Of a stretch of DNA of 64,000 bases, positions 54,501-62,130 are shown piece by piece; the first letter of the stretch is position 1, and every line of letters begins with the position of its first letter. The notes below the pieces were generated by a model that had not been told where the DNA came from, ran no database searches, and saw only the letters and a program-made list of their open reading frames with translations. The stretch is from the NCBI RefSeq assembly GCF_900113305.1, contig NZ_FOOW01000008.1, positions 1 to 64,000 of the forward strand, read 5' to 3'. The position numbers and the translations under genes are program-made. The DNA comes from Prevotella sp. KH2C16. Its GTDB lineage: Bacteria; Bacteroidota; Bacteroidia; Bacteroidales; Bacteroidaceae.

Positions 54501-54956
54501 GTCCTTTATCTTGACGGTAGCCCCAATCAGGGGCTCGCCATTGGTGTCCATAATCGTCCCGGACACCTTTTTTGTGGTTTTGGCCCCACCTTCCTGTTGG
54601 GGCTCCAAGTTTTTTATGGTTACTTGTCTGCCGGAAATGGCATAATGGAGCCTTGCCTTGCTGCACAACTCTGACAACAGGTCGTCGACGCCCTTTCCTT
54701 TCAAAGATAGAGAGAGCTTTTCGCCAAGACGCCTTTTCACATTCTGGTCGTACACAAAGACATACTTACTTTTTGATTCAATGTAATCAAGCACCTCTTT
54801 GATAGTTGTCTGATCAGCATTTAAGACATAAATGCCTCCTCTAAGGTTTAAGGTGATTTCTGAGGCAGCAGCAGGCGATGAAACTGAAAGAAGTCCCAGC
54901 AGACATAACGCTGCCATGCTCTTACTGTCGTAGGTAAAGATTGTTTTTTTTCTCAT
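51570..54956 (-). CDS. SusC/RagA TonB-dependent transporter with STN signalling domain
   Basis: An 1128-residue outer-membrane transporter. A signal peptide (about residues 14-32) is followed by an STN domain (40-116: YVLNADQTTIKEVLDYIESK..., GKGVDDLLSELCSKARLHYAISGRQVTIKN), which contacts the FecR anti-sigma factor. A carboxypeptidase-regulatory domain (130-203, VSGTIMDTNGEPLIGATVKI), the SusC motif DELVVIGYGSVKKKDLTGAV and a plug with SSIHVRGVTTIGDSSPLVIVDGVEG come next, and a long barrel ends in phenylalanine. The STN domain is only present in SusC proteins paired with FecR, as here. The DUF4832 gene precedes it by 26 bases. Confidence 0.95.
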   Translation of the reverse strand: MRKKTIFTYDSKSMAALCLLGLLSVSSPAAASEITLNLRGGIYVLNADQTTIKEVLDYIESKSKYVFVYDQNVKRRLGEKLSLSLKGKGVDDLLSELCSKARLHYAISGRQVTIKNLEPQQEGGAKTTKKVSGTIMDTNGEPLIGATVKIKDSNSGVITDIDGHYSIEVPEGSMLEISYVGMNPQQIKVGNRNNYDVEMVEDSNTLDELVVIGYGSVKKKDLTGAVAAVKGDELVNKRTTQLSSALQGSLSGVMVRRNSSAPGSGASSIHVRGVTTIGDSSPLVIVDGVEGSLDYVNPNDVESVSVLKDAAAASIYGSKAAAGVILVTTKRGNETGKIDLKYNAEFGWEIPTRQPSMVGVTRYLEMNNELQYNDNPSGGFFQVYTADQTKNWMRYHETDPNNYPVSDWKGLILKSSAPRMTHTLSVSGGNKVVRSVATLSYDDVDGLYDGRKFQRYMLRSNNDFKISDKLSATIDINIRYAKSMNQIYDPFSDMRKMPAIYPALWSDGRLASGKSGANPYGLLTKGGSSVNHSTQIGGKGSLVYKPFKGFSLSAIISPFVNYSKGKSFKMACGYYLQDDPETFGGYFDGGSMYATNKLSETRNDGWHVTSQLLANYMRDFGQNSLTLMAGFENYYSKSENLSAARDQYELTNYPYLNIGPEDYKDNSGSGSEYTSNSFFGRVLYSYANRYLFQANVRHDGSSRFAKKYRWGTFPSFSAGWVISEEPFMKGISPRALSYLKFRASWGKLGNERIGSNYFPYIALMSFGSSYFYMADGSVTSGKTARPAVLAVEDITWETTTSTDLGLDVNFFRNRLHLTFDYYWKKTSDMLLAIQIPYSMGYNDPSTNAGKMSTHGYDIDLGWQDHIGDFSYSISANFSDFLSKIDYLNNSDIISGGKIKRAGVLFNEYYGYICDGIYQTQEEVNFSARTSTSVTVGDLKYRDVTGPDGVPDGKISPEYDRVPLGNSLPRYQFGGQVNASWKGIDLSMAFQGVAKQNSYLDAAMVQPLRDNYGNIPSIIEDNYWSPFNTAKQNEDVFYPRLSSVSKSNNYATSTHWIFNGGYFRMKNITLGYTLPSIWIHKIGLNKLRTYISVSDLFCISDYPKGWDPEMGTSSYPITTSLVFGIQINF

Positions 54957-54982
54957 AAAGTTAGTTTATATTGTTAGATTCG

Positions 54983-56530
54983 TTATCTGATTTTCAATAT
55001 GGAAACTTTCACCCATCCCTTTGATATTCTCTCAATGGGCACAGCTACCTCAAGTCCCGGCGTATTGCCTTTTGTGGTATCTACCAATGCCGTCAGCCAT
55101 TGGTATTCGCCGGGGGCAAGATTTGGTAACATTACGGTCATGGAACACTTTGTGGGCTTTCCTTTCAACCATTCTGAAAGATTGCTCTTGCCATCGACAA
55201 ACACTTTGCAGATAGTTTGCCCTTTAGCCAGGGCATAGGCCACTTTATACTTCTGATTCCACTGGGGAATGTTGGTAGGACAATATCCCCAGCCGAGATT
55301 ATTCCATACGCTGCTCAATGTCAGTAGCTGATTCTTCTTGGCCTTATCCGGCACAATGACCTTGGACGGGTAAAGGCGATAGCCGCCCTCCTTAACGAAT
55401 GACTTTACCAAGTCGAAAGCTGATGCGAACCAGGAATGGGTTTCGTCACCGATCCTAAAGTCCATCATGTTAACATGTGCGTTCCGAGCCTCTTGGTATT
55501 CTCCGCGGCGTACATCTACTGAATACCCTTGTCGATATGCGCCAGATGGATCTATCCAATAACGATGATGACCACCGGTAATCCAGCCGCCTTCCATAAT
55601 CACAGGACGGCGGAAGTTCCATTTCTTAGCAAAGTCCTGTTCCCACTGTTGATAGTATCCGGTCATCCCAAAGGCGTCGTGTCGGAGGCTATATCCCTTG
55701 TCGATAGCCTTTTCCAATAGCGTCGCACTTTCCGAATGCGGATCAGCCCAGCTAATAGTATCTCCTACCAAGCGATGATAGTTGATGATGAGTGGTATCC
55801 GGGTAAAGGTCTGTGAATACAAATCCGTTATCCAGTCAAAAACTGCTTTCTTGTGATGATAATCCTGATATTTCACACCATGTGCTTCACCCCATTTGCC
55901 TAATCCATAGGCATCAATGAAATCGACGACATCAGGATCGTTATATTCTTCTGCCAGAGCACGGATGAAATTCGCATATTTCTGCTGGAAGACTGGGTCG
56001 TCAGGATAAGGCGACCATAGTCTGCTGTTGTTTGGGTCCTGAAAACCCTTCGCACCGGCTTCCTTCACAAACAAAGGAGTGTTCTGTCCCTGATCCCTGC
56101 TATCCACTACAATACGGAATGCAAGCCTCATCTTCCTTGCGCGTACACTCTGAAAAAGCTTGTATAGCCTAGAGCTCTTGTCTCTCCAGAAATATTTGCC
56201 TTCCTCTGGCTCCATCGAGCTCCAACTTGTACGCACATAACAAGTACTGGCAAAGTCAGAAACACGGAAAGAAGAAGAGCCGGCCGGCATATTGTCATAC
56301 CCTTGTTCCTCCCAGAAGTTAGAGTTCCATGTTCTTCCCAAGTACATTACCCAGCCATTCAACGGATTTCTCAACACCCGTGTGGTGTCTGGAGTGAAAC
56401 TTACAGTTATGTTTTTGGCAAATAGAAAATTGGATACCATCAATAGACAGAATAGTATGGTGAAGTGCTTATTCGTACTAACGACACCATGATAGTCCTT
56501 GATCATGAAACGCAAAGCCCCTTTGTTCAT
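54983..56530 (-). CDS. Exported DUF4832/DUF4874-type protein, candidate glycoside hydrolase
   Basis: A 515-residue paralogue of the lipoprotein at 46579-48189, with the same blocks in the same order: NPLNGWVMYLG, VRTSWSSMEPEEGKYFW, AFRIVVDSRD, WSPYPDDPVFQQKYANFIRA, YGLGKWGEAHG, FDWITDLYSQTFTRIPLIINYHR, VIMEGGWITG, HVNMMDFR, WNNLGWGYCPTNIPQWNQKYKV. The conserved glutamates are E215 and E313. It has a long N-terminal region before a type I signal (ILFCLLMVSNFLFAKN) and no lipobox, so it is periplasmic or released. An alternative start is the ATG at 56506. Its place between fecR and susC is unusual. Confidence 0.82.
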   Translation of the reverse strand: MNKGALRFMIKDYHGVVSTNKHFTILFCLLMVSNFLFAKNITVSFTPDTTRVLRNPLNGWVMYLGRTWNSNFWEEQGYDNMPAGSSSFRVSDFASTCYVRTSWSSMEPEEGKYFWRDKSSRLYKLFQSVRARKMRLAFRIVVDSRDQGQNTPLFVKEAGAKGFQDPNNSRLWSPYPDDPVFQQKYANFIRALAEEYNDPDVVDFIDAYGLGKWGEAHGVKYQDYHHKKAVFDWITDLYSQTFTRIPLIINYHRLVGDTISWADPHSESATLLEKAIDKGYSLRHDAFGMTGYYQQWEQDFAKKWNFRRPVIMEGGWITGGHHRYWIDPSGAYRQGYSVDVRRGEYQEARNAHVNMMDFRIGDETHSWFASAFDLVKSFVKEGGYRLYPSKVIVPDKAKKNQLLTLSSVWNNLGWGYCPTNIPQWNQKYKVAYALAKGQTICKVFVDGKSNLSEWLKGKPTKCSMTVMLPNLAPGEYQWLTALVDTTKGNTPGLEVAVPIERISKGWVKVSILKIR

Positions 56531-56597
56531 GAGAGTTATTGATTTGTTTAGGTTGTTAGATTTTATATAGTGTTATATTTCTTTGCCGGATACACTT

Positions 56598-57521
56598 CTA
56601 CTCGGAAATCTGGACGGTGCCATTACTGATATGGGTATGTGTTCCTGTAATCTGGTTAATGACTCCCACGACATCGTCCACACTCTTCTGATAGACCAGT
56701 TTGCCATATAGTTTGGAATGACAACTACCCTTTACCTTAATGTCTGTCCCATAGTAATTGTTTAACCGCTCAACCACCATCTGCAGATTATCGCCATGGA
56801 GTTCCATGACACCGTCAAGCCAGCTGATATATTCGCTGACATCGATTCCGGAAAGTCCGCTGATATTGCCGTCGATAATGTCGGCAAGCTGGTTCGGACG
56901 CATTCTCACCTTGTCCCGGTTTTTAGTGGTTATTTCTACAGAGCCCTGTACAAGTACGACATTTGATTTCTTTTCATTATAATTGCAGAGGGCGAATCTT
57001 GTGCCGAGCACCCTGAGATTAAAGCCCTCGGAATGCACGATAAAGGGATGGGCTTTGTCGTGAGCAACCTCAAAATAGACCTCTCCTTTCGCGAATACAT
57101 CACGCGTCTTCCCGGAGAATACCTTGGGATACTTTACGATGGAGTTGGAATTGGCTATGAGTTTTGTGCCGTCACTAAGCATGATGGTCATTTTGTCGCC
57201 AATAGGGACATGCAGGGAGACCTGCTGTATTTTCTTGTCAAGTGTGTATGAAGCCGTCTGGCTGGCAGTATCATCGCTGGATTTGACGAGGTGCATGGTT
57301 ACTGTAACCAGCAGCAGGAGGGAGGCCGCTGCTCCCAATACCGCCAATACCATGCGCCGATATTTCAGCCTCTTCTTCTCATTATATATCTTAATATATG
57401 TTTTTTTCTTTATAGAACCGATTTCTATTTCCATTGGCATACTCTTTATTACGAAGTCCTTTATTATCCGGTCTTCCAGGGTTTTGTCATAAATATGATT
57501 GGTTATATTTTCGTTCATCAT
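56598..57521 (-). CDS. FecR-family anti-sigma factor
   Basis: A 307-residue single-span regulator. The short cytoplasmic N-terminus (residues 1-55) binds the sigma factor, a membrane segment spans about 57-79 (MVLAVLGAAASLLLLVTVTM), and the periplasmic FecR domain follows (DGTKLIANSNSIVKYPKVFSG, VFAKGEVYFEVAHDKAHPFIVHSEGF, LRVLGTRFALCNY, VVLVQGSVEI). The C-terminal DUF4974 domain (VVERLNNYYGTDIKV, GKLVYQKSVDDVVGVINQITG) should contact the STN domain of the SusC protein two genes downstream. It lies 30 bases after the sigma gene. Confidence 0.95.
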   Translation of the reverse strand: MMNENITNHIYDKTLEDRIIKDFVIKSMPMEIEIGSIKKKTYIKIYNEKKRLKYRRMVLAVLGAAASLLLLVTVTMHLVKSSDDTASQTASYTLDKKIQQVSLHVPIGDKMTIMLSDGTKLIANSNSIVKYPKVFSGKTRDVFAKGEVYFEVAHDKAHPFIVHSEGFNLRVLGTRFALCNYNEKKSNVVLVQGSVEITTKNRDKVRMRPNQLADIIDGNISGLSGIDVSEYISWLDGVMELHGDNLQMVVERLNNYYGTDIKVKGSCHSKLYGKLVYQKSVDDVVGVINQITGTHTHISNGTVQISE

Positions 57522-57551
57522 AATGTCCGTCTTTTAAACATTAAAAAAAAG

Positions 57552-58097
57552 TCAGGCTTCCTTACGAAGTTTTGCTCTCAAGGCATTCATTGCATAGCCA
57601 ATATGATAATTGACGGTTGCAAGAGAGATTTTCAACATATCGCATATCTCAGAATAAGGCATCTGTTCAATCTTTGCCAGATAAAAGACATGCTTGCACT
57701 TAGGGGGCAAAGCGTCTATCGCTTGTACTATACTATGCATGTTCTCATCAGAGATAATGCTGTCTATGGGGGTTTCCATCTGTGGGAACTTGAAGTTCTG
57801 GAGTTCGTCGATGTCCACCAGGTTTCTTCTGTTCTTTTCCTTTCTGAGCATGGAGATGGATTTTCTGTAGACCACTTTGCTCAGCCAGAAGTTTATATTT
57901 TCTATATCCAGGAGCTTCTCCCTCATTTTCCATACTTCCAGAAAGACATCGCTTACCACTTCCTCTGCCATTTGCTTATTGCCAAGAATGCCATAGGCGT
58001 GATAATACATGCATTGTGAATGGCCGTCCATAAATTTATCGAAAGCCAATTCGTTTCCCTTGGAGATAAGGATGAGATCCCTGGATTCGTCAATCAT
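57552..58097 (-). CDS. ECF RNA polymerase sigma factor (FecI-like)
   Basis: A 181-residue ECF sigma factor with both DNA-binding regions: region 2 (ELAFDKFMDGHSQCMYYHAYGILGNKQMAEEVVSDVFLEVWKMREKL) recognising -10 DNA, and region 4 (IVQAIDALPPKCKHVFYLAKIEQMPYSEICDMLKISLATVNYHIGYAMNALR) with its helix-turn-helix. It is the first gene of the PUL and should activate the locus when FecR releases it after SusC binds its ligand. A TATATTTG promoter 55 bases upstream probably gives basal expression. Confidence 0.95.
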   Translation of the reverse strand: MIDESRDLILISKGNELAFDKFMDGHSQCMYYHAYGILGNKQMAEEVVSDVFLEVWKMREKLLDIENINFWLSKVVYRKSISMLRKEKNRRNLVDIDELQNFKFPQMETPIDSIISDENMHSIVQAIDALPPKCKHVFYLAKIEQMPYSEICDMLKISLATVNYHIGYAMNALRAKLRKEA

Positions 58098-58152
58098 TTA
58101 TAATTTCTTTGTTATAGGTCATAGCAAAACCCGTCCTTTGCTTCTATAGACG

Positions 58153-58160
58153 CAAATATA
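58153..58160 (-). promoter_or_regulatory. Housekeeping-type promoter of the sigma/FecR genes
   Basis: TATATTTG on the minus strand, 55 bases before the sigma start. No ECF-type promoter could be assigned by eye before susC or the enzyme genes. Confidence 0.6.
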
Positions 58161-58246
58161 ACGAATTTCTATAGGTAGGGAAAGAAAAAATCTAAATAAA
58201 CTAAATGTCAGGGCTTCGCAGTTTCTTTTGTGGGACCTGTGCATTG

Positions 58247-59602
58247 TTACTGAGAGGAGAACATCTTCCCCAGGAAGTCGTCCGTGAGGCTGCGAATCCG
58301 GTAATATACAGCGTCCAACGGCTCTCTATACCTGAACAACGGATGTGGAAGACCTTCAAAGATGTGATAGTCGCAATAAGTGTTGTTCTCACATAGACGG
58401 AGCAAAAAGGCTTTCGTCTTGTCAATGGGCGTAAACGAATCTCTTGTACCAATCATGAACAGGACCGGACGGTGTATTTGTGAGACTTCAGACTGTAGGC
58501 TGTCAACCACGGGATAATACAGAATCCTGGCCTTCAGCCGGTCGTCTGGAATCTTCCCTGCGATAACGGCTCCGGCAGAAGCTCCCGCCGCTATGATTCG
58601 GGAAGGGTCTACGCCCAGTTTTTTGGCATTGCCCCGGATGTAGTCGATGGCATCAATACCGTCTTCTACCGCGTCTTCCGCCTGTGTCCCATAAAGGTAT
58701 CCTATACGGTAGTCGACGCTTATGGAGGTAATGCCATGAGCCGCGTTCCATGCACACTCGCGGAAGAACTGCAGGGGAGAGCCGTATTTCCATCCTCCGG
58801 CAAAATAATAGACTACTGTGGGATGAGGCTTTCTGCCCTTGGCCTTGAAGACATAGAGGCTCAGACTGTCAGCCCCAACGGTTTTATAGCATATTGATTC
58901 CGGGCGGAAAGCGGGATGCTGAGCCTTGAAGCGTTTCTCTATTGCCGTAGCCCAAATATGAGCCATCCTTTCCCTTCCCAGCTTGTTCGGATGCACCCTG
59001 TCGGCTATCGTCATCGTGCGGTAGTCGTGGCCGGTAGCCATATCTACCAGAACCACCTTGGAGGAGTGATAGGAAGAAACCAGCTTCTTGATGGCCCTGT
59101 TCAACTCCGGGATATATGAATATTTAGGAAGTTTGCCACTGGGCGTAACCATGGCCAGGAAAACCGTAGCCCCTGGCTTGATATGATGGATTTTCGCAAT
59201 AATGCTCTTGTAAGCCTTTATCATGCCGGAAACGGGCTTTTCCGCAGAAAAGTGGTTATGCCCGGCATGTAAGAGTACGATGTCGGCAGGATAAAGGTGG
59301 TAGATACTGTCGATATGCTCATTAAGGAATTCAACCGTATGACCGCTGAACCCACAATGATGCAGCTCCCCTATCCGGCATTCGCTCTTCCGAGGGCCAA
59401 TAAAATCAAAATCATAGCCTTTGGAGAACAGCTCCTCCCAAAGGGAATACAAATAGGAACTGAACTCCTGGCTGCCTTCCGTAATGGAGTCTCCAAGTCC
59501 CATGATTGAAAAACGCTCTTGCGTCTTGCCCGCATTCACATGCGAGGATACAGACACAAGAAGCGTTAACAAAATAAATCTCAAATAATTATTATGTACC
59601 AT
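58247..59602 (-). CDS. SGNH hydrolase - alpha/beta hydrolase fusion (probable carbohydrate esterase)
   Basis: A 451-residue exported protein (signal FILLTLLVSVSSHVNA) carrying two different hydrolase domains. Residues 30-220 are SGNH/GDSL-type: block I MGLGDSITEG (S39), CGFSGHT, LLHAGHNHF in place of the usual GxND, and block V DRVHPNKLG. Residues 235-450 are an alpha/beta hydrolase: VYYFAGGWKYGS as oxyanion loop, nucleophile S342 in AAGASAGAVIAG, aspartate in GTRDSFTP and histidine in GLPHPLF. Both triads look complete. Together they suggest removal of two kinds of ester from a glycan. It lies 150 bases upstream of the sigma gene; the longer frame starting at GTG 59653 is rejected. Confidence 0.87.
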   Translation of the reverse strand: MVHNNYLRFILLTLLVSVSSHVNAGKTQERFSIMGLGDSITEGSQEFSSYLYSLWEELFSKGYDFDFIGPRKSECRIGELHHCGFSGHTVEFLNEHIDSIYHLYPADIVLLHAGHNHFSAEKPVSGMIKAYKSIIAKIHHIKPGATVFLAMVTPSGKLPKYSYIPELNRAIKKLVSSYHSSKVVLVDMATGHDYRTMTIADRVHPNKLGRERMAHIWATAIEKRFKAQHPAFRPESICYKTVGADSLSLYVFKAKGRKPHPTVVYYFAGGWKYGSPLQFFRECAWNAAHGITSISVDYRIGYLYGTQAEDAVEDGIDAIDYIRGNAKKLGVDPSRIIAAGASAGAVIAGKIPDDRLKARILYYPVVDSLQSEVSQIHRPVLFMIGTRDSFTPIDKTKAFLLRLCENNTYCDYHIFEGLPHPLFRYREPLDAVYYRIRSLTDDFLGKMFSSQ

Positions 59603-59636
59603 GAATAAATTAAATAAGCTAATATTTAAATATTCA

Positions 59637-59735
59637 TTAAGCAAAAAAATCACTCTTCATGACGGTAGATCGTCCATCGGTCGAGACACGCCCGAGAGCA
59701 TATAGGCCACGACCCTGTTCTTTCACTGACTTCAT
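59637..59735 (-). CDS. Micro-ORF of 32 residues coupled to the 60-residue ORF
   Basis: Reading the minus strand from the ATG at 59735, whose last bases overlap the TGA stop of the preceding ORF (ATGA), gives a 32-residue peptide that is basic and ends in KSDFFA. It includes QGRGLYALGRVSTDGRS. The overlap and the arginine/glycine-rich content suggest it is translated, but nothing proves it; too short to have been reported by most gene finders. A T-rich stretch follows the stop. I recognise no family. Confidence 0.4.
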   Translation of the reverse strand: MKSVKEQGRGLYALGRVSTDGRSTVMKSDFFA

Positions 59736-59914
59736 TCGTCCCAAATAGAATGGGAAGAGGAATTGCCACCGTAGTCATTGTCGTTCACATCCGGCCTGGA
59801 TAATTGCGGGGCATCCGTCAGTTCCTCCTTGATAGTAAGTCCTTCACTATCTGCCAATATGATAGAATCAGTCTGGATATGGGTTACCTTTACTGATGGT
59901 TTTATGTATTTCAT
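59732..59914 (-). CDS. Small protein of unknown function (60 residues)
   Basis: A 60-residue ORF that starts MKYIKPSVKVTHIQTDSIIL and ends in an acidic, asparagine/serine-rich tail (DNDYGGNSSSHSIWDE). Short peptides with a MKYIKP-like start are widespread in Prevotella relatives and have no agreed function as far as I know; some resemble leader peptides in layout (conserved start, variable end). It lies 14 bases after the beta-helix stop and is thus in the same operon. A Shine-Dalgarno sequence is not obvious. Confidence 0.65.
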   Translation of the reverse strand: MKYIKPSVKVTHIQTDSIILADSEGLTIKEELTDAPQLSRPDVNDNDYGGNSSSHSIWDE

Positions 59915-59928
59915 ATCTTTTCGTCTTA

Positions 59929-61770
59929 TTATTTCACCATGTATTTCTTGCCATTTCTAATCGCTATTCCTTTATAGGACTTGCTTATTCGCTGTCCGGT
60001 AAGGTTGTAGGTCGGAGCTGCGGCTTCTGCATCTTTTGCAAGCTGGTTGATTCCGGTTGTTTCACTCGTGAAGAAGAACGCTTTTGCCGGCGACTCTGAC
60101 AAGATGGCAAGATATGCCTTGTGTGCGCCGTTAGTAAAGGCAGTCCCATCGGCAGCTCCATAATAGAAGCCTAAGCCGCCCTCGGCATCATTTGCCAGTT
60201 TGAAATACTTACTGCCGCCAGAGGTGAGTTGTGGAATGTCCGAGCCTTTCAGCAGGTTCTCGTCCTTGGAGTTCTCTGCCAGCTTCAAAGATGCCTGATG
60301 TGAACCGGCTTCCCCGCTGACAAGCAAGGCAGAGGCGGCCGGGACTATGTTTCCTGGTTGGTATTTCCAGTCTGTCGTCAGTCTGTCGCCGGAAGTAGAA
60401 GGAGCAACGGCTCCTTTAATGCTTTCTGGCATTATATAGCCCAGACTATTATAATAGGTAGCATATTTTATATCGGTAACATCGATCGTTGTTGTCTGGG
60501 GCTCGCCGACCTTGGCACCGGGAACAGACACGCTGCCACGGGCAACACCGTCCTTGTCGACCGTCAGATCTGCAGCGATGCCCCAAGAGCTCACCATCTC
60601 GGAGAGCTCTCCTGCTGTAGCTCCGTAAGGTATGGTCGGGGATGCGCTCGCCACATCTTGGGAGCCAAAGACATCACTAAGACCCTTGCCTGTCATATTA
60701 GTCTCGTCCCACGACAGGATATTATTGGCGTCGTTGCCTACAATATTATATTTTCCGGTGAAATCCTTAGTCGATGTGATGTTGAATGGGGCATGGGTGT
60801 CATTACCCACAACGATGGAATTGGCAACATAGAGATTGGCATTATCCGTCATCTGCACCTGTGCTCCGCCTTCGTTGCCCGCTATCGTTGAGTTAACGAT
60901 ATATACATTACGCGAATAGGTGGCGTCCGAACCATTAGAATAAATGGCACCAGTCTCTTCTCCTGACTTGTTGCCCGTTACCATGCAGTTGATAAGATAG
61001 AGGCCTATTCCCTGCTGAACCAATATGGCACTACCCACATTTTTATCAACCTTGTTGTTCGTAATCAGGCAGCGGTTGAATACAGTCAGGCCCTTGGTTC
61101 CTGAATTCGAGGATAAACGGATAGCCCCGCCGCGACTGACAGCCCTGTTATTGGTAAATTCACAGTCATTGAAATATGCCGTGCTGTATTCTCCCGTGAA
61201 GGCCATACCGCCATAATACTTGTCATCCACATTGCCATAGAAGCGGCAATTGTCCACTTCGACATAGCCACAGTTCCTTATCCAAAGTGCGCCTTCGGTC
61301 GTTGTGCTCTGAGTGGAATAGGCCTTCGTGAATTCGACACCCTTAAGGATAACCTTCTTGCTGTCATCCTTCGTGGCGGTATTGAAGGCCAAGAGTCGGT
61401 TCAGGTCTCCGGGGCTCATCGCCCCGTCTCCGTCAAGATCACCGGAAAAGACGGTCGGAGTAGAAGAAGGATAAATAGGAGTGTCATGATTTGTCCCTGT
61501 GAGGGCAGGGTCGAAGCCACCGATAAAGGTGTAGCCGTTGGTAATGCCTATTACTTTAGCCGGAGTATAGACGCCGCCGGAGAAATAGAAGGTATCGCCG
61601 TTGTTATAGTTGTTGATGTTCTCGTACATCGTTGCGAAGGCTATCGCATTGTCCCATGACGAACCGTCTGCACTTCCGGTAGCAGCCGGGCGTACATAGT
61701 ATTCTGCTGAGAAACCCATAAACGGGATGGTTGATAACGCTAATGAAAGTGTAATTTTCTTAAAGTCCAT
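59929..61770 (-). CDS. Secreted right-handed beta-helix protein with C-terminal sorting-type tail
   Basis: A 613-residue exported protein (signal ITLSLALSTIPFMGFSA). After YYVRPAATGSADGSSWDNAIAFATM, a pectate-lyase-like parallel beta-helix extends to about residue 400 with repeated strands such as VEVDNCRFYGNV, AYFNDCEFTNNRAVSRGGAIRL, TVFNRCLITNNKVDKNVGSAILV, LYLINCMVTGNKSGEE. An EF-hand-like loop GDLDGDGAMSPGDLNRLL suggests calcium binding. The C-terminus has YNLTGQRISKSYKGIAIRNGKK, which I recognise as a common Prevotella surface-protein tail. It could bind or cleave glycan; no catalytic residues are assignable. The start at 61770 sits at the signal peptide; the frame extending to 61878 is rejected. 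Confidence 0.82.
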   Translation of the reverse strand: MDFKKITLSLALSTIPFMGFSAEYYVRPAATGSADGSSWDNAIAFATMYENINNYNNGDTFYFSGGVYTPAKVIGITNGYTFIGGFDPALTGTNHDTPIYPSSTPTVFSGDLDGDGAMSPGDLNRLLAFNTATKDDSKKVILKGVEFTKAYSTQSTTTEGALWIRNCGYVEVDNCRFYGNVDDKYYGGMAFTGEYSTAYFNDCEFTNNRAVSRGGAIRLSSNSGTKGLTVFNRCLITNNKVDKNVGSAILVQQGIGLYLINCMVTGNKSGEETGAIYSNGSDATYSRNVYIVNSTIAGNEGGAQVQMTDNANLYVANSIVVGNDTHAPFNITSTKDFTGKYNIVGNDANNILSWDETNMTGKGLSDVFGSQDVASASPTIPYGATAGELSEMVSSWGIAADLTVDKDGVARGSVSVPGAKVGEPQTTTIDVTDIKYATYYNSLGYIMPESIKGAVAPSTSGDRLTTDWKYQPGNIVPAASALLVSGEAGSHQASLKLAENSKDENLLKGSDIPQLTSGGSKYFKLANDAEGGLGFYYGAADGTAFTNGAHKAYLAILSESPAKAFFFTSETTGINQLAKDAEAAAPTYNLTGQRISKSYKGIAIRNGKKYMVK

Positions 61771-62130
61771 AAGCTGTCTAAATTTAGGTTTAAATGAATA
61801 TAAAGGTTTATTAGTAAGACGCACCTTCTTCGGAAACCTATAGGTAGACATATGTTTTTTCCCGGATTCACTGCTCACGAATACTGCAACCTGTCAACTT
61901 TCAGGCTGTCGGAGGTGAGGCCGCCCATTGTCGGAAGCCGTCTGTATGAGCGGTGGGAGACAGGCTTGTTTGTAAAATTCCTCCCATAGGCCTCTGCTTG
62001 TGCAAAGATAGGCGGCTGGCATGATGCGTGGAGCATCTTCCTCTTCGTCTGGCAGCGGTAAGCCCTTATTTTCAGGTGCATGTCTGACACTTTTTCGGTG
62101 CCTTTCCTCTGCCTCCCAGCCAGCCATAAG
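61771..62130. other. Intergenic region upstream of the beta-helix gene
   Basis: No gene supported. A possible TATCTTTG promoter element on the minus strand lies at 62003-62010, which would leave a leader of about 230 bases; no -33 TTG was found at the expected distance. Reading frames here (for example minus strand 61894-62133) lack protein-like composition. Confidence 0.45.

Larger units (their letters stand above)
35215..58097 (-). other. Polysaccharide utilisation locus (PUL) under ECF sigma/FecR control
   Basis: Thirteen same-strand genes: ECF sigma, FecR, DUF4832, SusC with STN domain, SusD, SusE-like, DUF4832 lipoprotein, FAD oxidoreductase, GH36-like, GH2, DUF4886-GH3 and GH3-PA14. 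The whole block is visibly AT-richer than the core genes on both sides. The glycan is unknown. The enzyme set suggests terminal galactosyl, glucosyl or related residues on a branched glycan. Confidence 0.9.
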
